Of a stretch of 64,000 nt of DNA, positions 27,220 to 36,262 are shown piece by piece. The stretch lies in assembly GCA_023428135.1 (NCBI GenBank), contig JAEYZG010000061.1:1-64000 (forward strand), in the 5' to 3' direction. The stretch is from Bacteroidota bacterium. GTDB lineage: Bacteria > Bacteroidota > Bacteroidia > Cytophagales > Cytophagaceae. How positions within the stretch are numbered: position 1 is the first letter of the stretch; each line of letters opens with the position of its first letter. A model generated the notes under the pieces. That model was not told the DNA's origin, did no database searches, and saw nothing but the letters and a program-made list of their open reading frames with translations. The translations under genes and the position numbers were made by a program.

Positions 27220-30200
27220 TTAAAATGTTACATTCAATCCTACCTGATAAGATTTGCTGTTTGGATATACACCATAATCAACTCCTTGCGTAAGCGTTGA
27301 TTGTTCGTTTCTACTTACTTCAGGATCAAAGCCAGTGTATTTGGTCAGAGTTAGAATATTCTGTGCTGCAATATAGAATCTGACATTTCCAAAATGAGTC
27401 CTTTTAAGCAAGTTTGCAGGTAAAGTATATCCTAACACAATGTTCTTTAATCTTAAAAAGGAAGCATCCTCTACAAACCTATCTGATACTATAGGTGCTG
27501 CATCTTCAAAAGGCCTTGGCATAGAGTTACTCGGATTGGCAGGAGTCCATCTTTCAAGAGCAGCAGTGGAAGCATTCTGCTGACCATTCAAATGTTCCAA
27601 CTGTTGTCTGTTCTGATTAAATATCTTATTTCCATAAGAAGCATAAAAGAAGATGCTTAAATCAAAATTCTTGTAATAAAAGTTATTGGTGAGTCCGGCA
27701 AGGAACTTAGGCTGAGCATTGCCTATTACTACTCTGTCTCCGTCTTGAGTAATCTCGCCATCACCATTGATATCAGCATATTTTATATTACCAGGAGTTG
27801 CTTCACCTGTCTGGTAAATACCAACGGATTTATAGCCATAAAAGGATCCAAGAGCATGCCCTACTTTTGCTATACTTTGTCCAGAGATAATATAATCAAC
27901 GCCATCTCCCAAGCTCTCTACTTTATTTCTGTTTAATGAATAAACTAAGTTTGTTGTCCAATTAAATTTATCATTTTTAACATTCTGAGTAGATATACCA
28001 AGCTCTATACCTTTATTGGAAACTACGCCATAGTTCTGCAAGGCAGTAGATTGCCCAGTAGTATAGGGAATAGGAACATTTAACAACAGATCGCTGGTTT
28101 GTTTATAGTAAGCATCAAAAGTAAGCGATACCCTATTGTTAAGTACTCCAAGGTCAACACCTGCATCAAACTGCCTTGTTTTTTCCCAGCTTAGATCAGG
28201 ATTACTGATTCTGTTAGGTGAGAAACCAATTACTGTCTGGTCATTGAAGAAATAAGTGTTGGTAGTTAATGTGGACAATGATTGATACAATCCTATCTCC
28301 TGATTACCTGTTAATCCACCACTTAATCTGAGTTTTAAAGTACTGATATAGTCATTAGAAGCCAGGAAGCTTTCTCTGTTAACATTCCATGCGACTGCAG
28401 CTGAAGGGAAAAAGCCCCACTTATTGTTTTTACCGAAGCGAGATGAACCGTCAGCTCTGGCGGTAAAAGTAAAGTAGTACTTTTGAGCATAAGAATAATT
28501 TAACCTTCCTAAAAAAGACTGAAGGCCCCATTCTGCGGTATTGGATGTAGGTTGGGTATAAACAGATCCTGAAGAAAGATCGTTATACGTTAAATCATCG
28601 GATATAAACGTTTGTGCTCCTGAAGTGACCAACTCACTCTTATAATACTGTTGAGTAAATCCGCCAACTGCATTGAAGTTATGCTTCTTACCTATTACGG
28701 TTGTATAATTTAATGTATTCTCATTCAACCATGTAGTCACGAATTTTGATCCGATTGCTGCAGTACCAGTATTGTTGGTATTTGCCCCCCGATAAACAGA
28801 CGAAGGAACATACCTGTTTTGCTTGTTATTAATGATATCTGAGCCTATTGATACTCTTGCTGACAGGCCTTTTGCCAGTGTATAGTCACCATAAATATTT
28901 CCAAGCAAACGGAAGGTGTTAGTTCTGTTTACTTCGCTTTTTAATGTTGCTATAGGATTCCCAAGAGGAGTTTCGAATTCATTTTGATAAGTATAGTTGC
29001 CATTAGCATCTTTTACAGGAACTGTAGGAGGCATTAACAAAATATATCTTACTATATTATCATCCGCAACCTGAGCGTTTGTCTGGCTACCGGTAAGGTT
29101 AGTTCCTACCTTAAATCTTTGAGTAAAATGATGCTCAAGATTTAACCTTCCTGAGTAACGTTTGAAATCAGTATTCTCAAGTACACCGTTTTGTTTATAG
29201 TAATTTCCGGATATGGAAAATCTGGTCTTTTCATTCCCGCCGCGAAGAGTTACCTGATGGTTCTGAAATCCAGCCTGTCTGAATGCTTCCTTCTGCCAGT
29301 CTGTTCCCCCAGACATACTGTCTATTTGCCCTTGAGTATAGTAAGGAGTCTTAAGAGAGTTAACCCGGGCATCATTTTTTAATAAAGCCCATTGTTTAGC
29401 ATCAGTAAGCACATCCATTTTTTTAATAACATTTGATACTCCATAATAACTATCATAGGAAATGTTATTTTGACCGGCTTTTCCTTTTTTAGTTGTAATA
29501 ATTACAACACCGTTAGCTCCCCTTGCTCCATATATGGCTGTTGCAGATGCATCTTTAAGTACATCTATGGATTCGATGTCGCTTGGATTTAAACTCGCCA
29601 GAGCATTGATACTCCCTCCTGACGTAACACCTGCACTGGCATCAGAATTGTCATTGTATACAGGAAAACCATCAATAACATAAAGAGGCTCATTACCTCC
29701 GTTAATAGAGTTTCCTCCTCTAATCCTTATACTAACTGCACCTCCGGGTTGTCCTGAAGACTGAGTAACCTGCACTCCTGATACAGATCCTTGCAAGAGC
29801 TTATCCACTGAGGTTACAGGAGTTTTCAATACTTCTTCAGAAACTGTTGCTACAGATCCTGTCAGATCTGATCTTTTCTGCGTACCATAACCGACCACAA
29901 CCACTTCATTCAAAAGAGATGCATTCTTAAGCTTAATGGTAAGGTCTTCTTCCAATGCTTCGTAGATCTCCACTTCCTTTTGCTCATACCCTGCATATTT
30001 TACAACAAGTGTAAATGGGAAAGGATGACTTGTGGTAAATTCATAATTCCCGTCAATATCTGTCACTGAGCCCTCTTCAGTGTCTTTAATTTTCAAAACG
30101 GCACCTACTAGAGGCTCTCCGGTTTTGTCATCTGCAATCCTGCCCTTCAAAACCTCCTGCGCAACGGCAGCAGTGTGAATGCCTAAGATTACCAAAGTAA

Positions 30201-30246
30201 TAATTAATGTTTTCCATAGCTTCTCATTCGTAAAATCAACCATCAT
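27220..30246 (-). CDS. SusC/RagA-family TonB-dependent transporter (module B)
   Basis: About 1008 residues from the first ATG; a TTG two codons upstream is possible but less likely. Signal peptide, regulatory-like domain starting LKGRIADDKTGEPLVGAVLK, SusC plug with NEVVVVGYGTQKRSDLTGSV, PLYVIDGFPVY and SIDVLKDASATAIYGARGAN, and a full barrel ending in VGLNVTF. It transports its SusD-bound ligand across the outer membrane. It heads module B, with a probable promoter 62-95 bases upstream. Strong similarity to SusC1, especially in the plug, makes the two recent paralogues. Confidence 0.96.
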   Translation of the reverse strand: MMVDFTNEKLWKTLIITLVILGIHTAAVAQEVLKGRIADDKTGEPLVGAVLKIKDTEEGSVTDIDGNYEFTTSHPFPFTLVVKYAGYEQKEVEIYEALEEDLTIKLKNASLLNEVVVVGYGTQKRSDLTGSVATVSEEVLKTPVTSVDKLLQGSVSGVQVTQSSGQPGGAVSIRIRGGNSINGGNEPLYVIDGFPVYNDNSDASAGVTSGGSINALASLNPSDIESIDVLKDASATAIYGARGANGVVIITTKKGKAGQNNISYDSYYGVSNVIKKMDVLTDAKQWALLKNDARVNSLKTPYYTQGQIDSMSGGTDWQKEAFRQAGFQNHQVTLRGGNEKTRFSISGNYYKQNGVLENTDFKRYSGRLNLEHHFTQRFKVGTNLTGSQTNAQVADDNIVRYILLMPPTVPVKDANGNYTYQNEFETPLGNPIATLKSEVNRTNTFRLLGNIYGDYTLAKGLSARVSIGSDIINNKQNRYVPSSVYRGANTNNTGTAAIGSKFVTTWLNENTLNYTTVIGKKHNFNAVGGFTQQYYKSELVTSGAQTFISDDLTYNDLSSGSVYTQPTSNTAEWGLQSFLGRLNYSYAQKYYFTFTARADGSSRFGKNNKWGFFPSAAVAWNVNRESFLASNDYISTLKLRLSGGLTGNQEIGLYQSLSTLTTNTYFFNDQTVIGFSPNRISNPDLSWEKTRQFDAGVDLGVLNNRVSLTFDAYYKQTSDLLLNVPIPYTTGQSTALQNYGVVSNKGIELGISTQNVKNDKFNWTTNLVYSLNRNKVESLGDGVDYIISGQSIAKVGHALGSFYGYKSVGIYQTGEATPGNIKYADINGDGEITQDGDRVVIGNAQPKFLAGLTNNFYYKNFDLSIFFYASYGNKIFNQNRQQLEHLNGQQNASTAALERWTPANPSNSMPRPFEDAAPIVSDRFVEDASFLRLKNIVLGYTLPANLLKRTHFGNVRFYIAAQNILTLTKYTGFDPEVSRNEQSTLTQGVDYGVYPNSKSYQVGLNVTF

Positions 30247-30587
30247 CAACAATTTAAATTAACAAGTCAAATAAAATTCGATACATTACCATCAATGTAA
30301 TACTATACAAAGTTAATAGACTTTATAGCCTTAAAGCAAAATCAGATGAGTTGTTTCAGGAATTCGTACCACGAAAAAAAATTTAAAAATCAAAATTCAA
30401 TGGAATTAAATAAGAAAAAACACTTACAACCAAACAGATGTAAATTATAGCTAAAGGATAGGAAAATGGATATCATGCCTATAAGCAATGAAACTGACAG
30501 TACAATATGTTCTGCCCATAAAAATAAATCCCATTCTGTAAAAGGTTGAAAGCTTACACAATGGGACTCTTCATGTTACAAAAAAAA
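30247..30587. other. 341-base intergenic stretch upstream of susC2
   Basis: AT-rich. Contains the susC2 promoter candidate; the part beyond 30345 shows no convincing gene, RNA or terminator. The SET-domain gene to the right ends here with no clear hairpin. Confidence 0.5.
30308..30341 (-). promoter_or_regulatory. Probable promoter of the module B susC operon
   Basis: On the minus strand TTTTG is followed after 21 bases by TAACTTTG, a perfect match to the Bacteroidota -7 element TAnnTTTG. The 21-base spacing is slightly long. The sequence TTTGTATA in the leader is shared with the susC1 leader. Confidence 0.5.
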
Positions 30588-31130
30588 TCAGGAAACTTTG
30601 GTCACATTATTTTCTCTATTTTCAATTTTCTTTTCAATCCAGCTGATATAATGACCGCGGTAAGTGTCCCTCATGAGCCACCAGTCCTGCTTTCCCAATT
30701 TACCTCTGCAGGCGGTACTCCCACAAAGGCACTTTTTAATTTTTGAGCTTTCAAACTCATTTACAATAAAAGTGGCATAGTCAATGGTAACCTGCTCTCC
30801 TTTTTTAATAAGCCTCCTTGCAGCAACATCATCATCATTGATCATCCATGCGTTGGGATTACAACAATGGTTGATAAAGTAATCCATCTGAGGAGTGACA
30901 TCTTCATTTTCAAAAGGACCTACATATACGAACTCCTCAATCTCTGTAGAATATTTTTCAAAGATAGTTTTATAGGGTTCAGGAAGTGCGTTGACTTCTT
31001 TTCTTGTAAGCCTTACACAACTGTCATTCCAGTTGCTGAAGATAATCTCACCAGGCTCAATATCATCATCTGCAAAAACTCCGAAAAAATCCGTGTCCAG
31101 CTGTTTCTTAAAAAGTTTCCTGTTGTACAT
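30588..31130 (-). CDS. SET-domain protein (predicted lysine methyltransferase)
   Basis: 180 residues from the chosen ATG; an upstream ATG at 31214 would add 28 residues with no domain content, so the inner start is preferred. SET signatures in order: FGVFADDDIEPGEIIF (16-31), INHCCNPN (86-93), GEQVTIDY (111-118) and a post-SET cysteine cluster C134-x-C136-x4-C141. These fit an S-adenosylmethionine-dependent protein lysine methyltransferase acting in the cytoplasm. It is not part of an operon: the next gene (31292) is on the same strand but well spaced. Its protein target is unknown. Confidence 0.9.
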   Translation of the reverse strand: MYNRKLFKKQLDTDFFGVFADDDIEPGEIIFSNWNDSCVRLTRKEVNALPEPYKTIFEKYSTEIEEFVYVGPFENEDVTPQMDYFINHCCNPNAWMINDDDVAARRLIKKGEQVTIDYATFIVNEFESSKIKKCLCGSTACRGKLGKQDWWLMRDTYRGHYISWIEKKIENRENNVTKVS

Positions 31131-31291
31131 AAAATTTATTTTACCTGGAAATGAGTTATAAATCAGACCTAATTTTAAAAAATTAAGACTTTGAGAATTC
31201 AACTTTTGACTCATGCAACGTCGATATAAAAAAGTTATAAATCATTATAATTAAGATATATATTTTAAAATTAAATAAGCTATAAAAATGT

Positions 31292-32566
31292 TTAAATTTT
31301 TTGAGGTTGTAACTCTTCTTTTTCTTCAATCCTGTCGAACCTCGACAGTTTAAGCCCATACAAAGCGATGTAGAAGTAGCAAACAATCACAATGAGGAAC
31401 GCAATTTTATAACTCACATAAGAGAAGTTAATTACATTGAACGGAATGATGGCCCCTCCCACAATAGACATGATAAGAACTGATGATCCATCTTCAGAGA
31501 ATTTTCCAAGTCCGTTAACCCCAAGAGTAAATATGGCTGGAAATAGAATTGAATTGAATAACCCAACTGCCACTATCATCCAGATAGAGATTGCTCCCCC
31601 GGTTATCATGGATAATACAACCAGCAGAATAGACATTCCTGCACAAATTCCTACAGACTTTCTAAGGCTAGTCTGTTGCAACAAAAAGCTGCCCACAAAA
31701 CGGCCAACCATTGCAGCTCCCCAATAGTAGCTTACTGTATCTTTTGAAAAATCTGTCAGGTAATTCCCTAAAGCCACCTCTGCGCCAACATAAGCAAATA
31801 TGGCAAAAGCTCCCAATCTAAGTTGAGGAAAATGCATTACGTGACGTCTTCTGATCTGAGGCATCTTATTCGCCGGTTCAACTCCGGATGTATCAATCTG
31901 CGGGATTTGTACAAAAAACAAGTATACAGCATACATTGTCATTACAATGGCTACAAATAAATAAGGATAATGTACATAAGGCGCTTCTATTAAAAATCTG
32001 TCAGCGCTTGAAATCATATTTTTAGACTCTGACGGCAGATCAATCATCATCCATAGAATAGGAGAAGCAAGAATAGGGGCAAGAAATGCTCCAAGTGAAT
32101 TAAAAGCCTGCATCAATACAAGGCGACTTGCGGCAGTTTTGATATTTGCTTTTAACAATAAGTTTTTCCATAATACAATATAGAGATTAGCTCCTACCTG
32201 TAATATGGTAATCCCGGCAGCCTGCATAAATAAAGCTGCCAGAAAGCATTCAAAATTCCTGAAATAAACTGCAAGGAAAAAGGTAATACATCCAAGACAG
32301 GACAGTACCCAACCTACCATGATTCCTTTTTTATATCCGATTTTTGAAATTAGGTTTCCTGCCTGCAATGACACAACCAGATAAGTAGTAAAGAAAGTAA
32401 GGTTAATAAGTGTAGAAAGTGAATAATTTAAATTAAAGATGTAGGCCAGATAATCTTTATAAACAAAATTAAGATTTGTGATAAAGCCCCACATTAAAAA
32501 AAGAACGCCAAATGAAATTAATATTTGCAGGTTCTTACCTTTAAAACTATTACTATTATTTTCCAT
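31292..32566 (-). CDS. Sugar MFS transporter (FucP/GlcP-like)
   Basis: 424 residues with about twelve hydrophobic segments. The N-terminal FLMWGFITNLNFVYKDYLA and the FFTTYLVVSLQAGNLISKIG pattern are typical of the L-fucose/glucose-galactose permease family of major facilitator proton symporters in the inner membrane. The start overlaps the end of the upstream amylase gene by 11 bases, so the two are translationally coupled and probably co-regulated. The likely cargo is a mono- or disaccharide related to the hydrolase substrate; the exact sugar is not visible. Confidence 0.92.
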   Translation of the reverse strand: MENNSNSFKGKNLQILISFGVLFLMWGFITNLNFVYKDYLAYIFNLNYSLSTLINLTFFTTYLVVSLQAGNLISKIGYKKGIMVGWVLSCLGCITFFLAVYFRNFECFLAALFMQAAGITILQVGANLYIVLWKNLLLKANIKTAASRLVLMQAFNSLGAFLAPILASPILWMMIDLPSESKNMISSADRFLIEAPYVHYPYLFVAIVMTMYAVYLFFVQIPQIDTSGVEPANKMPQIRRRHVMHFPQLRLGAFAIFAYVGAEVALGNYLTDFSKDTVSYYWGAAMVGRFVGSFLLQQTSLRKSVGICAGMSILLVVLSMITGGAISIWMIVAVGLFNSILFPAIFTLGVNGLGKFSEDGSSVLIMSIVGGAIIPFNVINFSYVSYKIAFLIVIVCYFYIALYGLKLSRFDRIEEKEELQPQKI

Positions 32567-34187
32567 TAATTTTCTTTAAGATCAAAATTTCAAATGGCTC
32601 CAACTCTACAGCTATGCTTGAGTTTTTTTCCTCTCTCTTTACTTCGAAAAATTTATTGTTTGAATTTGAAGAAGTGCTTTTGATTTTTTCGAAAGCCCCA
32701 ACATAACTTTCCTTCTCAGGTCTTACGAGTCCCTTTATCTTTTTGTTTGAAGAAAAATTACAAATAATCAGCATCAGTTCAGACTCATACATTCTTGAAA
32801 ATGCTAATATACTTTTTTTATTACCGTATTTTATTTCGTTTGTTAATTCAAGTACTTCCAGGATCTCAAATCTTCCTTTGCTTAACGCAGTATTTTGCTT
32901 ACGTATGTTACTAAACTCCTGAATTTTTTTAAAGTAAAAATTATCCTGCCCAAAAAGATCTTCAGTTTGATTATCAAGCGCAAACATAGTTTCTCTGACC
33001 GCATCATCTGCTTTCCCACGACCTCCTAGTCCTTGTTCTGTTCCATAGTATAAGCATGGTATGCCTGGAAAGCAGAACAAAAATCCCACTCCAAGCTCAA
33101 ACTGCTCTTCAGAGAGCCCTGCTGCAAAACGTTTTTTTACCTGCTGTCCCAACTGGTCATGGTTGTCCAGAAAAGTAATCCTTGACTGTCCTTCGGAAAG
33201 TTTCTTTCTATGATTCATCAGTATTTTAAACTGATCAGGGGTTGTATTTCCTCTTATCATTTCAGGCAATATGAAATGAAGAGGAAAATCTATTACAGCG
33301 TTCAGCCCAGGAATTTCTTTTAAAAATTCTTGGGCCAGATCATCCCCTGAAGCCACCTCAGCAAAAAGAAAAAAATCCTGACAACCGGCTTTCTCTGTAT
33401 AATCTCTTATGCCTTCGACAAATCGCTTTAATGCAGGTATACCAAAATGCTTAGCGGCATCGATGCGGAAGCCATCCACTCCGGTTTCCTTTATCCAGTA
33501 AGTATAGATTGATGCTAATATTTCCGAGACTTTGAGGGCTTCCTGTGAATGATCATTTCTGAAACTTTTCAATTCAAAGATGTCGCCTTCCAGCGTTTCC
33601 GGATATTCGTCAAAGTTGATGATACAACCTCTCCTGTTGTATAAGCCCGGATTTCTTAATTCTATGGGCACTGGCCACTCCCGCGATTTCCAGGCTCCAA
33701 ACGTATAGATCTTACCCTTATTATATGGAGTGGAAGTTTCTTTATAGTGCCACGTATCTCCGGAATGATTCGCCACCACATCCATAATCACTCTCAGATC
33801 TTTTTTATGGCATTCATCAACTAATAATTTTAGATCTTCCAGAGAACCAAAACGAGGATCTACCTTTAAAAAATTCCGGATAGCATACCCATGGTATTTA
33901 TTATCATTTTCCAGAAATGGGCTTAACCAGATCGCAGTGCAGCCCAAGGCTTTTATATAATCAAGTTTGAGTAAAACTCCTTTGAGATTACCTCCACAAA
34001 AGGATTTCAACTTTTTTTCATCACCAAAACCCGATCTTGAATCAATTGAAGTTCTGTTCAGTCCGTCATGAAAGCGATCCAACATAATGAAATAAATAAT
34101 CTCATCATCCCAGCTTCTGGAAATTGCTGATGGCTTTCCAGGCGACACTTCAGAGTCCAGCTGTGTTATAGAAATTATCTTATCCAT
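32556..34187 (-). CDS. Cytoplasmic GH13 alpha-amylase-family hydrolase
   Basis: 543 residues and no signal peptide, so probably cytoplasmic. The GH13 motifs are complete: DVVANHSG (136-143), GFRIDAAKH with nucleophile D243, FAEV with acid/base E277, and FLDNHDQ with D344. The N-terminal segment (28-45, DEIIYFIMLDRFHDG) and the beta-sandwich C-domain (about 430-540) are as expected for maltodextrin-active enzymes. It hydrolyses or rearranges alpha-glucosidic bonds in an imported sugar. It overlaps the downstream MFS gene by 11 bases. Trehalose, maltodextrin and sucrose substrates are all possible. Confidence 0.92.
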   Translation of the reverse strand: MDKIISITQLDSEVSPGKPSAISRSWDDEIIYFIMLDRFHDGLNRTSIDSRSGFGDEKKLKSFCGGNLKGVLLKLDYIKALGCTAIWLSPFLENDNKYHGYAIRNFLKVDPRFGSLEDLKLLVDECHKKDLRVIMDVVANHSGDTWHYKETSTPYNKGKIYTFGAWKSREWPVPIELRNPGLYNRRGCIINFDEYPETLEGDIFELKSFRNDHSQEALKVSEILASIYTYWIKETGVDGFRIDAAKHFGIPALKRFVEGIRDYTEKAGCQDFFLFAEVASGDDLAQEFLKEIPGLNAVIDFPLHFILPEMIRGNTTPDQFKILMNHRKKLSEGQSRITFLDNHDQLGQQVKKRFAAGLSEEQFELGVGFLFCFPGIPCLYYGTEQGLGGRGKADDAVRETMFALDNQTEDLFGQDNFYFKKIQEFSNIRKQNTALSKGRFEILEVLELTNEIKYGNKKSILAFSRMYESELMLIICNFSSNKKIKGLVRPEKESYVGAFEKIKSTSSNSNNKFFEVKREEKNSSIAVELEPFEILILKKINGK

Positions 34188-34377
34188 TTTGCTTCCAGGA
34201 ACAGCTCTCTCATTCCAAGTATTTTGAGCGAAAGTAATATCTATGTTTATAATTTAAAACATGAGATATCACTTTTTCCTAATTAAAATTCATAAGAAAA
34301 AGTTATGATTTATTAACTAGATTGAACTCAACTTTCATGAATTATATGATAATATTTAAAGTAAAGTCAAAAAAAAA

Positions 34378-34395
34378 GCGGGTTAATTAACCCGC
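34378..34395 (-). terminator. Terminator overlapping the epimerase stop codon
   Basis: A perfect 18-bp palindrome (GCGGGTTAA / TTAACCCGC) that contains the epimerase stop codon and is followed on the minus strand by a run of about nine T residues. Confidence 0.85.
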
Positions 34396-35337
34396 AGTAA
34401 CTGATGAAAGTGAATTAAATGCAAATCTGTCTTTAAATTCCAGTAAGTCCTGTTTCAGATCACTTTGCTGTATTTTATAATACGCATCCAGCTTTGAATC
34501 CGGATTTACTTTTAATTCTCTTAATGCAAGGTGCTGGTTGATAAAAAGAAATTCAAGATCAGGGTATATTTCTTTTAAAATATCTACCAGATCTAATATT
34601 TCAACATTCTTATCCGTCAGGTTATAAATATCAGAGGGCACTTTTAATGTTCTTAACTGAACCAATGCATCCACAACTTTTTTCACATGAATAAACGACC
34701 TTGACTGCTTGCCTGATCCGTGAATGGAGATCCTGTTGTTAAAATTCGCGTCAAACATAAATCTGTTGATTACAGAATCAAAGCGAATTGCAGGAGTATA
34801 ACCATATACATTTCCTCCTCTAAGGATTACAGTTTCGATTTTTTTACTGAGACGTTGAACATGCTGTTCGGCTCTTAGTTTCGAAATACTATAAAAAGTT
34901 TTAGGATTGGGCTCAGTAGTTTCATCCGCCAGGTTTTTAGAAGAACCATAAACTGAAGTACTGCTCAGGTAGATAAATTTTGAAACCCTTTTTGTTTCCT
35001 CTACCGCATAAACAAGCTCTGCCGTTCCCCAGTTATTAACCTGCTCGAAAAAGTGAGAATCAATGTTAGAAAAAGGAGTAGAAACTCTCGCTGCAAGGTG
35101 ATATACTACATCAATATCTTTCAGAACTTTTTTAATTTTTCTGGTATCCAGAATGTCACCAAACTCAAACTTCACCTTATCTCCTGCAATTCTGTTACTA
35201 TTGCTGATAAAAAGATTATGATTTTCCCTTCCCAGATTGTCATATACGATGACTTTCTCTACATTCTTATCCTGGCTAAGCTGATAAACCAGCTCCGACC
35301 CAATGTAGCCGGCCCCACCTGTTACTAATACATTCAT
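34387..35337 (-). CDS. NAD-dependent sugar-nucleotide epimerase/dehydratase (extended SDR)
   Basis: 316 residues, cytoplasmic. The Rossmann motif VTGGAGYIGSE (5-15), DVVYHLAA (77-84), the serine-containing YLSSTSVYG (123-131) and the catalytic Y149-x3-K153 are those of the GalE-like extended SDR family acting on nucleotide sugars. Its start overlaps the stop of the APS/PAPS reductase gene by four bases (ATGA), so the two are translationally coupled. That coupling of a sugar-nucleotide enzyme with sulfate reduction is unusual and may hint at a sulfur-linked sugar, but this is only inference. A strong terminator ends the transcript. Confidence 0.88.
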   Translation of the reverse strand: MNVLVTGGAGYIGSELVYQLSQDKNVEKVIVYDNLGRENHNLFISNSNRIAGDKVKFEFGDILDTRKIKKVLKDIDVVYHLAARVSTPFSNIDSHFFEQVNNWGTAELVYAVEETKRVSKFIYLSSTSVYGSSKNLADETTEPNPKTFYSISKLRAEQHVQRLSKKIETVILRGGNVYGYTPAIRFDSVINRFMFDANFNNRISIHGSGKQSRSFIHVKKVVDALVQLRTLKVPSDIYNLTDKNVEILDLVDILKEIYPDLEFLFINQHLALRELKVNPDSKLDAYYKIQQSDLKQDLLEFKDRFAFNSLSSVTAG

Positions 35338-35999
35338 TGCTTATTTATTAAATCAGTATTCAAACCACATTCTGTTTTCTTCATGCCGAACCATCTTCCC
35401 TCTCTCGAGTAGGATTCCAGATCAAACTTTCTTGTACATGGCTCACAGCCTATGCTAAGATAACCTTTGGCCTCAAGGGGATGCCTTGGCAATTTATGTT
35501 CTTTAATATACAATTCAATCATCTTTGTTGTCCAGTCCAACATGGGATGGAAACGAACTGTATTGTGAGGGGCGCTCTCTTCTACTTTAAATGCCTTTCT
35601 CACTGCACTCTGATCACCGCGCACTCCATTAATCCACACATCCTTTTCAGCTAAAACCGGCTCCAGTGGCTGAGTTTTATTCAAGAAGCAACAAAAATCA
35701 GGATCTGATGCAAAAAGTAATCTGCCATTAGCATCTTTTTGCATATGACGCGGAGTAAATGAGCTTACTTCCTGAATATTCAGATTCATTAATTCCGCTA
35801 ACTGATCTCTGTATTCTACAGTCTCCGGAAAATGATACCCTGTATTTATAAAGTATACTGGTATGGTGTTGTCAATTTTGCTGAGAATATGCAAAAGAAC
35901 AATACTGTGCGTCTGAAAAGAAGAAGTAGTGAACAACTTCAGATCCTTCTGAAGGTATTCGTTTATCTTAATTTTTATTGATTCGATATCCACGGCCAA
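35334..35999 (-). CDS. cysH: Phosphoadenylyl-sulfate/adenylyl-sulfate reductase
   Basis: 221 residues, cytoplasmic. The PAPS reductase fold is shown by SSFQTHSIVLLHIL, INTGYHFPETVEY and GVRGDQSAVR. The four cysteines C103-C104 and C185-x2-C188 would bind a [4Fe-4S] cluster as in APS-type reductases, and C211 in ECGLNTD is the catalytic cysteine (the usual His after ECGL is Asn here). It reduces activated sulfate to sulfite for cysteine synthesis. There is no ATG near the 5' end: translation must begin at TTG (35999) or GTG (35993). Whether APS or PAPS is used is not certain, but the cysteine pairs favour APS. Confidence 0.92.
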   Translation of the reverse strand: MAVDIESIKIKINEYLQKDLKLFTTSSFQTHSIVLLHILSKIDNTIPVYFINTGYHFPETVEYRDQLAELMNLNIQEVSSFTPRHMQKDANGRLLFASDPDFCCFLNKTQPLEPVLAEKDVWINGVRGDQSAVRKAFKVEESAPHNTVRFHPMLDWTTKMIELYIKEHKLPRHPLEAKGYLSIGCEPCTRKFDLESYSREGRWFGMKKTECGLNTDLINKQ

Positions 36000-36230
36000 C
36001 CAAATTTTATTCTGTGAATTTAGGAATTACCGGCAACTAAAAGAATTTTATTAAAGTTTTTTTTACAAAAACCAAAAAAAATTCTCCGAAAGAAGCTTAT
36101 AAAGATTTATTAGAGTATCTTTATGGATCAAATTAAATACAATAAGCCGATCCAAGACTAACATTTCGTTAAAGATAGGAACAAATTCACGTTTTTCCTG
36201 ATTCCGGGATTCCGAGATTTAAATTGTATT

Positions 36231-36238
36231 TATTTTTG
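36231..36238 (+). promoter_or_regulatory. Possible -7 element before the PTPS/folE operon
   Basis: TATTTTTG matches the Bacteroidota -7 element TAnnTTTG, 25 bases before the ATG. I see no good TTTG at the expected distance upstream, so the call is weak. Confidence 0.35.
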
Positions 36239-36262
36239 CGTAAATTCATATAACCGTTAAAC

